A stretch of 12,391 bases of DNA from JAWOJF01 sp046481785 (GTDB lineage: Bacteria; Bacteroidota; Ignavibacteria; Ignavibacteriales; Ignavibacteriaceae), in contig JAWOJF010000320.1 of NCBI GenBank assembly GCA_046481785.1, positions 1 through 12,391 of the forward strand. The letters are read 5' to 3'. Below the pieces are notes generated by a model that saw nothing but the letters and a program-made list of their open reading frames with translations, was not told the origin of the DNA and did not search any database. The translations under genes were made by a program, and so were the position numbers. Position 1 is the first letter of the stretch. Each line of letters begins with the position of its first letter. Positions 1-6,693 of this stretch are shown here, in pieces.

Positions 1-97
1 TACCGCACATTTCTCAGCGTGCTGGACCTTGCGCCGAGCGACTACGAGGAACGGTTACGGCTCTTGTCGCAACCGAATGACGCGCGGCTGAAAAAAA
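1..97 (+). other. GC-rich 5' flank unlike the rest of the window; probable junction
   Basis: This stretch has about 61 % G+C over its first 90 bases by hand count, whereas the following kilobases are strongly AT-rich. Frame 1 is open from base 1 to a stop at 173-175 and reads like a protein with a Leu/Arg/Asp-rich helical composition (for example YRTFLSVLDLAPSDYEERL) up to an Ala7 run at 91-97. I do not recognise this peptide. The ccoN homology starts in a different frame (frame 2), directly after a TGA at 89-91. Two unrelated coding sequences therefore meet at or next to the A7 run. A contig-edge chimera is the simplest explanation; a genuine recombination junction cannot be excluded. Confidence 0.55.
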
Positions 98-133
98 TTC
101 GGGCTGGCAACCGTTATCTGGGGAGCAGTTGGA

Positions 134-2182
134 ATGCTGGTCGGCGTTTTTGTTGCCACACAGTTGTACATCCCTGAATTAAACCTTGATCTTCCGTATA
201 CAACCTTCGGAAGGCTGCGGCCTCTTCATACTAATGCAGTAATATTTGCTTTTGTAGGCAATGCAATATTTATGGGGGTGTATTACTCCCTGCAGCGGCT
301 TTGTAAGGCAAGAATGTACAGCGATATGCTGAGTAATTTTCACTTCTGGGGATGGCAATTAATTATAGTTGCCGCTGCTATATCTCTCCCGATGGGATTT
401 ACAACAAGTAAAGAATATGCTGAACTTGAATGGCCCGTTGATATTGCAATTACACTGGTATGGGTTGCATTCGGTATTAATATGTTCGGAACCATTATAA
501 AAAGAAGAGAAAGCCATATGTATGTTGCAATCTGGTTTTATATTGCAACATGGGTTACTGTAGCAGTTCTTCATATTGTAAATTCGCTGGAAGTTCCTGT
601 TACATTTTTAAAAAGTTATCCTGTATATGCCGGCGTACAGGATGCATTGGTGCAGTGGTGGTACGGACATAATGCTGTGGCATTCTTTTTAACTACTCCA
701 TACTTGGGAATGATGTACTACTTTTTGCCGAAAGCGGCAAACCGTCCTATTTATTCTTACAAGCTCTCAATAATTCATTTCTGGGCATTAATATTTATTT
801 ATATATGGGCAGGCCCTCATCATCTGTTATATTCGGCACTGCCTGATTGGGCACAGTCGCTTGGTACCGTTTTTTCAATAATGCTTATTGCTCCTTCATG
901 GGGCGGCATGATTAACGGGCTTTTAACATTAAGGGGTGCATGGGATAAAGTACGTGAAGATCCTATTTTAAAATTTATGGTTGTTGCAATAACGGCATAC
1001 GGCATGGCAACTTTTGAAGGCCCCATGCTCGCTTTAAAAAATGTAAATGCAATTGCACATTATACAGACTGGATTGTATCCCACGTTCATGTTGGTGCAC
1101 TTGGCTGGAACGGTTTTTTAACCTTCGGTATCCTATACTGGCTTATACCAAGGATGTGGAATACAAATTTGTATTCAAAAAAACTTGCAAATTTTCATTT
1201 CTGGATCGGACTGCTGGGGATTGTAACATATGTATCGTCAATGTACTGGTCGGGTATAGCACAGCCATTAATGTGGAAGCAGTTTAATGAAGTTGGGTTG
1301 CTTCAGTATGGAAATTTTTTAGAAACAACACTCCAGATTATTCCAATGTATATAATCCGGTCAATTGGCGGCAGCCTATATTTAACCGGGTTAGTAATAA
1401 TGGCTTACAACCTTATTAAAACAATGAAGCAGGGGACATTTATAAATGATGAGGCAGCAGAAGCACCCGCTTTAATAAAACCAAATGATCAATTTAAAAA
1501 AGGATCAAGACACCGCTGGCTTGAAGGAAAACCCGTTCCGTTCCTCATTGCTTCACTTGTTGTAATACTTATCGGCGGGATAGTGGAATTCATACCAACA
1601 TTCCTGGTAAAATCAAATATTCCTACAATAGCAAGCGTTAAACCTTACACGCCCTTAGAAATTCAGGGGAGAGATATTTATATAAAAGAAGGCTGCGTTG
1701 GCTGCCACTCGCAGTTAGTGCGCCCCTTCAGGTCTGAAACAGAAAGATACGGCGAATATTCAAAGGCAGGCGAGTATGTTTATGATCATCCATTCTTATG
1801 GGGATCAAAAAGAACAGGTCCCGATCTTCACAGGGTGGGACAGAAGTATCCAAATCTCTGGCATTACCTTCATATGGAAAATCCGCGTGCAATGTCACCC
1901 GGTTCTATTATGCCTTCATATCCATGGCTTTTAACAGATGAACTTGATGTGTCTGACACTGAGGCAAAAATAAATGCGCTTAGAAGCATAGGGGTTCCAT
2001 ATGCTGAGGGTTATGAAAAAGAGGCTCTGGAGGACTTGTGGAAACAGGCAGAGTCAATTGCTCTCGATCTGCAAAATGCCGGTGCACCTGCGGAAAGTAA
2101 TAAAGAGATTATAGCTCTTATTGCATACCTGCAAAGACTTGGTACTGATATTAAAGCAGAAAAGTTATCATCAGGTAATTAA
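134..2182 (+). CDS. ccoNO: cbb3-type cytochrome c oxidase, fused subunits I and II (CcoN-CcoO), 5' end lost
   Basis: This is the catalytic core of a high-affinity cbb3 oxidase in the inner membrane, which reduces O2 to water and pumps protons. Residues 1 to about 440 are CcoN, a multi-spanning haem-copper domain. Visible ligands are H32 and H319 (low-spin haem b), H317 (high-spin haem), H179, H229 and H230 (CuB), and Y223, the position of the cross-linked tyrosine; all are offset by exactly 28 from my recollection of Pseudomonas stutzeri CcoN numbering. Residues about 468-490 are the CcoO membrane anchor, followed by a mono-haem c domain with CVGCH at 521-525 and a likely axial Met at 593. 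The ATG at 134 is only the first available start. Typical CcoN sequence (KKFGLATVIWGAVG) continues in frame back to 92, where it ends at a TGA, so the N-terminus is missing. Fusion of the two subunits is known in Bacteroidota and relatives. It is the first gene of the ccoNO-Q-P-G-H cluster. Confidence 0.95.
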   Translation: MLVGVFVATQLYIPELNLDLPYTTFGRLRPLHTNAVIFAFVGNAIFMGVYYSLQRLCKARMYSDMLSNFHFWGWQLIIVAAAISLPMGFTTSKEYAELEWPVDIAITLVWVAFGINMFGTIIKRRESHMYVAIWFYIATWVTVAVLHIVNSLEVPVTFLKSYPVYAGVQDALVQWWYGHNAVAFFLTTPYLGMMYYFLPKAANRPIYSYKLSIIHFWALIFIYIWAGPHHLLYSALPDWAQSLGTVFSIMLIAPSWGGMINGLLTLRGAWDKVREDPILKFMVVAITAYGMATFEGPMLALKNVNAIAHYTDWIVSHVHVGALGWNGFLTFGILYWLIPRMWNTNLYSKKLANFHFWIGLLGIVTYVSSMYWSGIAQPLMWKQFNEVGLLQYGNFLETTLQIIPMYIIRSIGGSLYLTGLVIMAYNLIKTMKQGTFINDEAAEAPALIKPNDQFKKGSRHRWLEGKPVPFLIASLVVILIGGIVEFIPTFLVKSNIPTIASVKPYTPLEIQGRDIYIKEGCVGCHSQLVRPFRSETERYGEYSKAGEYVYDHPFLWGSKRTGPDLHRVGQKYPNLWHYLHMENPRAMSPGSIMPSYPWLLTDELDVSDTEAKINALRSIGVPYAEGYEKEALEDLWKQAESIALDLQNAGAPAESNKEIIALIAYLQRLGTDIKAEKLSSGN

Positions 2183-2186
2183 GGGG
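2181..2186 (+). promoter_or_regulatory. Shine-Dalgarno of ccoQ, overlapping the ccoNO stop
   Basis: AAGGGG lies five bases before the ATG at 2192 and shares two bases with the TAA stop of ccoNO. This arrangement favours translational coupling between the core subunit and CcoQ. Confidence 0.6.
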
Positions 2187-2191
2187 TAAAG

Positions 2192-2383
2192 ATGTACAGA
2201 CAAATATTAGAATCTATAGATGGTGTTGGAATTTATCCCGTTATAACATTAATAATATTTTTTCTCTTTTTTGTTATTATGATCGTATGGCTGATAAAAG
2301 CAGATAAAAACTATCTGAAAAGAATGGCGCAGCTTCCGCTTGATCATAATGATTCAAACAAAAATTATACAGGTGAACTATGA
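2192..2383 (+). CDS. ccoQ: cbb3-type oxidase small subunit CcoQ/FixQ-like
   Basis: A 63-residue single-span membrane protein with the size, topology and position of CcoQ. A short N-terminal segment is followed by one hydrophobic helix (about residues 16-35, rich in Ile and Phe), then a basic stretch (KADKNYLKRM) and a polar tail. The family is poorly conserved in sequence; in proteobacteria it stabilises the interaction of CcoP with the CcoNO core. It starts 9 bases after the ccoNO stop behind a good Shine-Dalgarno, and its TGA overlaps the first ATG of the next gene as ATGA (2380-2383). The assignment rests on the helix followed by a basic motif and on synteny. Confidence 0.85.
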   Translation: MYRQILESIDGVGIYPVITLIIFFLFFVIMIVWLIKADKNYLKRMAQLPLDHNDSNKNYTGEL

Positions 2384-3348
2384 TAGAACCAATATGCAGC
2401 AGGCAGTCAGCAATAAGCAATATAAATACAAATCAGCAGCGTGGCAAAGTAAACTATCCCGGAGAATCTAAATTGATACTGCCATATTCTTATATACTTA
2501 ACATAATGTCGTCAAAGCTTTTATTCAGCCTGATAATAATTTTAACAGGTTCTGAGCTATTTGCACAGACGGCTGCATCTAAGCCGGATTTTCCGCAATC
2601 ATACTACAATATTCTTGCTATTGGATTGCTTACTATATTAGTGGCAATAATAATGGGCTTTTTCATATTCGGTATGGGTGAAGGAAAGGAAAAGCCGAAG
2701 GTTGTTAAAGAGAGTTTATTTGCTAAAATAAAACAGAAACTTACAGCATCAGTCCCTCTTGAAAAAGAAGAGGAAATTGTACTTGAACATGATTTTGACG
2801 GCATTAAAGAACTGGATAACCGGGTTCCCCCGTGGTTTAGTTATTTATTTTATATAACTATAATCTTTTCGGTTATTTACATGCTTGATTATCATGTATT
2901 CAGCTCTGATAAATTAATGTATGATGAGTATGCAGAGGAGATGAAAATTGCTGCCGAACAGCGTGCTGCACTTGAAAAAACTGGTGCATTTGTTACCGAA
3001 GAAACTGTTGTTGCTTTAAATGATGCTGTTTCAGTACAGAGCGGACAGAAGATATATGAAATTAACTGCGTTGCATGCCATGCAGCAAGCGGCGGCGGGC
3101 TTGTTGGCCCTAATTTAACTGATGATTACTGGATACACGGCGGTGGAATTAAGAATGTTTTTAAGGTAATAAAATATGGAGTTCCTGCAAAAGGAATGAT
3201 TAGCTGGCAGACCCAGTTAAATCCTAAGCAGATACAGGAAGTAGCTAGTTATATTCTTACTATGCACGGCACAAATCCTCCGAATGCAAAACAGCCGGAA
3301 GGAGAAAAATATGTTCCGCAGGATAGTTTAAGCAGGGCGGCGTTATAG
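2380..3348 (+). CDS. ccoP: cbb3-type oxidase subunit III (CcoP), single haem c domain
   Basis: A membrane-anchored cytochrome c subunit that passes electrons to CcoO within the cbb3 complex. From the 2380 start, residues 46-63 look like a signal or first membrane segment ending in FAQ. A second helix lies at 76-98, then a charged loop with the CcoP hallmark GIKELDNRVPPWF (141-153), a third helix at 154-170, and a periplasmic haem domain with CVACH at 230-234 and a likely axial Met at 273. Only one CxxCH is present, whereas proteobacterial CcoP has two. The start is uncertain. ATG 2380 overlaps the ccoQ stop (ATGA) and has AGGTGA at 2371-2376, only three bases away. ATG 2506 lacks a Shine-Dalgarno but gives a clean N-terminus (MSSKLLFSLIIILTGSELFAQ). 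Residues 1-42 look unlike any CcoP domain I know. Confidence 0.93.
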   Translation: MIEPICSRQSAISNINTNQQRGKVNYPGESKLILPYSYILNIMSSKLLFSLIIILTGSELFAQTAASKPDFPQSYYNILAIGLLTILVAIIMGFFIFGMGEGKEKPKVVKESLFAKIKQKLTASVPLEKEEEIVLEHDFDGIKELDNRVPPWFSYLFYITIIFSVIYMLDYHVFSSDKLMYDEYAEEMKIAAEQRAALEKTGAFVTEETVVALNDAVSVQSGQKIYEINCVACHAASGGGLVGPNLTDDYWIHGGGIKNVFKVIKYGVPAKGMISWQTQLNPKQIQEVASYILTMHGTNPPNAKQPEGEKYVPQDSLSRAAL

Positions 3349-3397
3349 GGTATCTGCAATGCAGCATTCATATACTAATTTATTAAAGTAAAAAGAC

Positions 3398-3410
3398 GGC
3401 AAGACTTGCC
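3398..3410 (+). repeat. Short palindrome in the ccoP-ccoG gap
   Basis: GGCAAG-A-CTTGCC is a perfect 6-bp inverted repeat around one base, 15 bases before the ccoG start, in the only sizeable gap (77 bases) of the cco operon. It could be a small operator or a weak hairpin. It is not followed by a T-run, so it is not an obvious terminator. Chance occurrence is possible. Confidence 0.35.
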
Positions 3411-3425
3411 TCACTGCAAAAAACA

Positions 3426-4868
3426 ATGACAGAAGAAATACCACAACTGGAATCATTCAGAGATCAGCTTGCAACAGTTGATAAGGCAGGTAAACGGAAC
3501 TGGATATATCCCAAAAAACCATCCGGCAGGTTTTACACTGCAAGAAATATTGTGAGCATTATACTGCTTGCAGTTTTATTTGGCACACCGTTTATTAAAG
3601 TTAACGGACATCCTTTTATTTTATTAAATATAATTGAAAGGAAGTTTATTCTTTTTGGCATTCCTTTCGGTCCTCATGATTTTTTTCTTTTTGTTCTTGC
3701 TATGATTGCAGTGATTGTTTCCATATTTCTTTTTACTGCTGTTTTCGGGCGTGTCTTTTGCGGATGGATTTGCCCTCAGACCATCTTTATGGAAATGGTA
3801 TTCAGAAAAATTGAATACTGGATTGAAGGGGATGCAGGCAGGCAAAAAAGATTGAACTCGTCTGGGTGGACGGGAGAAAAAATATTTAAGAAAGGTATTA
3901 AATACTCAGTTTTTTTCGCACTCGCTTTTATTATATCAAACATATTTTTGTCATACATAATTGGAATTGACGAATTATTTAAAATTGTAACTGACCCGCC
4001 TGAACAGCATCTGGAGGGATTGATTGCCATACTTGCTTTTTCCGGCGTGTTCTATTTTGTATTTGCCTATTTCCGTGAGCAGGCATGTACCATTGTCTGC
4101 CCCTATGGAAGGCTTCAGGGTGTTTTGCTTGACAGGGATTCTCTTGTTATTGCTTATGATAATTTACGCGGTGAACCAAGAGGTAAAATTAAAAAAGAGG
4201 TTGTGCAGCATAACGGTGACTGTATTGACTGCCATTTGTGCGTTGATGTGTGTCCTACCGGAATTGATATACGTAATGGTATTCAGCTTGAATGTGTTAA
4301 CTGCACCGCCTGTATAGATGCCTGTGACAGTGTAATGGATAAAGTAAATCGTCCAAGGGGGTTGATCCGTTATGCATCATTAAATGGTATAGAAAAGAAG
4401 ACGAAATTCAGGTTTACCCCAAGGGCTGTTGTTTATACAACAATTCTGTTCCTTTTAACTGGTACTATAAGTTACATGCTTGCCGTAAGGGAAGAGTTAA
4501 GCATTAATATTTTGCGTACTCCGGGAATGCTTTACCAGAAACAGCCCGGAGATAAAATAAGTAATCTTTATGATTTAAATATTGTAAACAAAACCTTTGA
4601 TAAAATACCGGTGGATATAAAGCTTCACAATACGGATGGCGAAATAAAATTAATCGGAAAAAGTATTGTACTGGAGCCGCAGGGAAATATTGATGCGAAA
4701 TTTCTTTTGCTTATGCCCGGAGATGATTTAAAACGAATGAATACCCCCGTTTCAATTGGTGTTTATTCCAATAATAAATTATTAAGAGAAATTAAAACTT
4801 CTTTCCTGGGCCCGGTTCCTAAAGAAGAAAAAGAAGATGAAGGAGATGACAAAAATGAAGAGGATTAA
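3426..4868 (+). CDS. ccoG: cbb3 oxidase accessory iron-sulfur protein CcoG (FixG/RdxA family)
   Basis: A membrane protein needed for cbb3 oxidase maturation; work on the family points to Cu(II) reduction for delivery to CuB. Membrane helices lie near residues 41-61, 86-107, 160-182, 195-215 and 335-352. Cysteine motifs are CGWICP (C112, C116), ACTIVCPYGR (C221, C225) and two complete 4Fe-4S sets: C266/C269/C272/C276 and C290/C293/C296/C300. The region after about 360 is the FixG C-terminal Ig-like domain, ending in an acidic tail. The length of 480 is normal for the family. It starts 77 bases after ccoP without a clear Shine-Dalgarno and overlaps the start of ccoH. All expected cysteines are intact, so the protein should be functional. 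Confidence 0.96.
   Translation: MTEEIPQLESFRDQLATVDKAGKRNWIYPKKPSGRFYTARNIVSIILLAVLFGTPFIKVNGHPFILLNIIERKFILFGIPFGPHDFFLFVLAMIAVIVSIFLFTAVFGRVFCGWICPQTIFMEMVFRKIEYWIEGDAGRQKRLNSSGWTGEKIFKKGIKYSVFFALAFIISNIFLSYIIGIDELFKIVTDPPEQHLEGLIAILAFSGVFYFVFAYFREQACTIVCPYGRLQGVLLDRDSLVIAYDNLRGEPRGKIKKEVVQHNGDCIDCHLCVDVCPTGIDIRNGIQLECVNCTACIDACDSVMDKVNRPRGLIRYASLNGIEKKTKFRFTPRAVVYTTILFLLTGTISYMLAVREELSINILRTPGMLYQKQPGDKISNLYDLNIVNKTFDKIPVDIKLHNTDGEIKLIGKSIVLEPQGNIDAKFLLLMPGDDLKRMNTPVSIGVYSNNKLLREIKTSFLGPVPKEEKEDEGDDKNEED
4840..4845 (+). promoter_or_regulatory. Shine-Dalgarno that decides the ccoH start
   Basis: AAGGAG inside the end of ccoG stands directly against the ATG at 4846 (no spacing) but nine bases from the ATG at 4855. 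It therefore supports 4855 over the in-frame ATGs at 4837 and 4846. Confidence 0.6.
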
Positions 4869-5307
4869 ATTTAGCTGGGGGATAGGAATTATAATTGCAT
4901 GCATTGTGTTTATGTCTTTTACTATAATCATAGGCATTACACTAATGAATCAGAAAGTTGATCTGGTTACCGATAATTATTATGAAAAAGAACTTAAGTA
5001 CCAGGATCAGATTGATAAACTTAACAGGACTGAACTTGTAAAAGATGGTTTTGATATAATTTTTACTAACAGTACAGTAATGATTAATTATAAAGATACA
5101 TCCCGGGTAAATACTATAAAGGGGGATATTTTCTTTTACCGCCCTTCGGATTCAGCAAAGGATTTTAAATTACCCATCAGCCTGGATAAGGAAGGCAGAC
5201 AATCTATAAATACAGATAAAATGGAAAAGGGATTCTGGAAAGTACAGCTTAGCTGGGCAATAAATACACAGGAGTATTATTTTGAAAAACCTTTATTAAT
5301 AAACTAA
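4855..5307 (+). CDS. ccoH: CcoH/FixH family cbb3 oxidase assembly protein
   Basis: A 150-residue protein with one N-terminal membrane helix (about residues 9-31) and a periplasmic domain. The conserved FixH feature just after the helix is visible: a VDLVTDNYYEKELKYQDQI segment at about 35-53. In proteobacteria CcoH is a stable partner required for cbb3 assembly. The start at 4855 is chosen because of the AAGGAG at 4840-4845; the longest reading from 4837 adds six residues that would cover the Shine-Dalgarno. It overlaps the 3' end of ccoG by 14 bases, consistent with coupled translation, and lies one base before the next gene. Confidence 0.9.
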   Translation: MKRIKFSWGIGIIIACIVFMSFTIIIGITLMNQKVDLVTDNYYEKELKYQDQIDKLNRTELVKDGFDIIFTNSTVMINYKDTSRVNTIKGDIFFYRPSDSAKDFKLPISLDKEGRQSINTDKMEKGFWKVQLSWAINTQEYYFEKPLLIN

Positions 5308-5308
5308 T

Positions 5309-6013
5309 ATGGAAATACTATCAGGATTTATAATAGGATTTTTAGGCAGCCTGCATTGTATAGGCATGTGCGGACCGATAGCCTTTGCGCTGCCGGTTCC
5401 CAATACATCAACCTTCTCATTTATTACCGGGAGAGTTTTATATAACATTGGAAGAGTGATTACATACACCCTGATTGGATTATTTTTTGGTTTTATCGGT
5501 CAGGGGATTGCCGTAGCGGGTTTTCAACAGGTTTTATCAATCACCCTTGGTGTTGTAATTCTGCTTTCATTTCTGCTTCCGCGAAAATATAAAACAAAGG
5601 TTACCGGTTCTCAATTCATTAATAAAATAACTTCACCTTTGCGTGCATCCATAGGTAAACTTTTTAAACAAAAGACACTGTCATCATTTTTTTTAATTGG
5701 TATCCTTAACGGGTTTCTGCCGTGTGGTTTTGTTTATATTGGTGTAGCGGGAGCAGTCGCCTTAGGTAATGTACTGTCCGGTGCTTTATTTATGATGTTA
5801 TTCGGGCTTGGGACAATGCCGGTAATGCTGGCAGCAACATTATTCAGCAAGTTTATTAACCTTGATATAAGAAGAAAAATAAGTAAGGCCATACCGGTAT
5901 TTGCTGTTGTAATGGCTGTAATATTTATTTTAAGAGGAATGAATCTCGGCATACCATTTATAAGTCCGAAGCTTCCGGTTCAGAGCGCAGAGCATTCTGA
6001 ATCCTCCCATTAA
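5309..6013 (+). CDS. TauE/SafE (DsbD/CcdA-like) membrane protein of the cco operon
   Basis: A 234-residue integral membrane protein with about six hydrophobic segments in two halves. The first half carries LHCIGMCGP (H16, C17, M20, C21) and the second NGFLPCGFVY (C139). This HCxxMC plus PCG pattern is typical of the COG2836 group, usually labelled sulfite exporter TauE/SafE but commonly found beside cbb3 oxidase and copper genes. The cysteines, histidine and methionine in the first helix suggest metal (copper) or thiol handling, not sulfite export. It begins one base after the ccoH stop and is the last gene before the operon terminator, so a role in supplying metal or reducing power for oxidase assembly is likely. 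That role is inferred from position and motifs. No CcoI-type copper ATPase or CcoS is visible in the window. Confidence 0.85.
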   Translation: MEILSGFIIGFLGSLHCIGMCGPIAFALPVPNTSTFSFITGRVLYNIGRVITYTLIGLFFGFIGQGIAVAGFQQVLSITLGVVILLSFLLPRKYKTKVTGSQFINKITSPLRASIGKLFKQKTLSSFFLIGILNGFLPCGFVYIGVAGAVALGNVLSGALFMMLFGLGTMPVMLAATLFSKFINLDIRRKISKAIPVFAVVMAVIFILRGMNLGIPFISPKLPVQSAEHSESSH

Positions 6014-6054
6014 GTTGTGCAAATATTTACATACAATTCAGATTTTTAAAATAA

Positions 6055-6079
6055 AAAATCCCGCATAGGGCGGGATTTT
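6055..6079. terminator. Bidirectional intrinsic terminator between the cco operon and the HU gene
   Basis: AAAATCCCGC (6055-6064) pairs perfectly with GCGGGATTTT (6070-6079) around a 5-base loop. On the plus strand the stem ends in TTTT. On the minus strand it is followed by a run of six T (complement of 6053-6058), so it is the stronger terminator for the HU transcript. It lies between two convergent genes, 42 bases after the TauE/SafE-like stop and 24 bases past the HU stop. A second hairpin, GATTTTT (6041-6047) with AAAAATC (6054-6060), competes for the same left arm. Confidence 0.85.
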
Positions 6080-6102
6080 CAATAGCATAATTTTTAGTTA
6101 AG

Positions 6103-6399
6103 TTATTTTTTAGCACCTAAAACTGCATCTTTAGCAGCTTTAGCTATTCTGAACTTCAACACTTTTTTAGCAGGGATAACCATTGTCTGGCCGGTAGCAG
6201 GATTCCTGCCCATTCTCTTTTTACGGTTAACAACAACTAATTTACCTAAACCGGGAAGCGTAAAAGATTTTTTAGCTTCTTTATGTGCCAGTGAAACCAG
6301 TTCTTCCAGCATAATGCCGGCAAGTTTTTTTGTGGTACCGGTTTTTTTAGCAAGATGATCAAGTACCTGAGATTTGGTCATTGGTTTAGCGTTTGCCAT
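6103..6399 (-). CDS. HU-family histone-like DNA-binding protein
   Basis: A 98-residue basic protein of the HU/IHF fold, expected to act as a dimer that bends DNA and compacts the nucleoid. Helices occupy roughly residues 8-45 (MTKSQVLDHLAKKTG onward). Next come the GLGKL beta turn (50-54), the DNA-binding arm with GRNPATGQTM (64-73) and the closing helix IAKAAKDAV. The length is slightly above the usual 90 because of a short N-terminal extension and a Lys-rich end. GAGG (complement of 6407-6410) lies seven bases before the start. It is monocistronic, convergent with the cco operon, and has its own promoter (6440-6470) and terminator. I cannot separate HU-alpha, HU-beta and IHF-like types, so no gene symbol is given. 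Confidence 0.95.
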   Translation of the reverse strand: MANAKPMTKSQVLDHLAKKTGTTKKLAGIMLEELVSLAHKEAKKSFTLPGLGKLVVVNRKKRMGRNPATGQTMVIPAKKVLKFRIAKAAKDAVLGAKK

Positions 6400-6439
6400 A
6401 GTGCAGCCTCATGTTTATTGTATTAAGTTATTTCGTGAA

Positions 6440-6470
6440 CAAACTTATAAATTTTTTAGTATTAAACAAA
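6440..6470 (-). promoter_or_regulatory. Bacteroidota-type promoter of the HU gene
   Basis: Read on the minus strand, TTTG (complement of 6467-6470) is followed after exactly 19 bases by TAAGTTTG (complement of 6440-6447). This matches the TTTG-N19-TAnnTTTG consensus described for the primary sigma factor of Bacteroidota. Transcription would start near 6433 and give a leader of roughly 30-35 bases containing the GAGG ribosome site. This is a pattern match only. Confidence 0.6.
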
Positions 6471-6520
6471 TAGAATCTTATCTGCCGCAAAAAATATATT
6501 TACACCTGATATCCTTTTCA

Positions 6521-6600
6521 CCCCCTCTGAATAGGCTCTTCCAAGAGGTGGCGGTACTATGGGCACCCTATCACCCTCCTTCGACGGCATTAATCACTCA
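6521..6600. other. Locally GC-rich, C-run-containing island in the divergent intergenic region
   Basis: Inside the 267-base AT-rich gap between the HU gene and the beta-barrel gene lies a segment of clearly higher G+C. It contains repeated CACCC-type words (6519-6525, 6564-6568, 6572-6576) and a short inverted repeat, CTCTT-cc-AAGAG (6536-6547). No start-to-stop reading in it looks like a protein. I recognise no riboswitch or RNA family. It could hold operator sites or a small structured RNA, or be a remnant of older sequence. Confidence 0.25.
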
Positions 6601-6632
6601 TCATGTTTCATCATACATCCGTAATAAAGGTA

Positions 6633-6640
6633 TAGATTTG
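6633..6640 (+). promoter_or_regulatory. Possible -7 element for the beta-barrel gene
   Basis: TAGATTTG fits the TAnnTTTG -7 consensus of Bacteroidota and lies 53 bases before the preferred start at 6694. No TTTG stands at the ideal 19-base distance upstream (6610-6613 is ATCA), so the -33 part is missing or weak. Confidence 0.35.
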
Positions 6641-6693
6641 TAGTAAGCTTTTGCTTATTTTCATCAATGTTTGTTCACTTATTTATGCCGTTG

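Noticed and set aside
4024..4317. 97-residue open frame on the plus strand
   Set aside because: It lies wholly inside ccoG in another frame, where the ccoG frame carries intact cysteine motifs; composition is that of a shadow frame.
6521..6600. Riboswitch or tRNA in the GC-rich intergenic island
   Set aside because: No conserved riboswitch box, no cloverleaf and no CCA-like end could be traced; only short stems are present.
6374..6643. 89-residue open frame on the plus strand across the HU start and its upstream region
   Set aside because: It begins inside the HU gene on the opposite strand, shows no domain, signal peptide or ribosome site, and overlaps the HU promoter.
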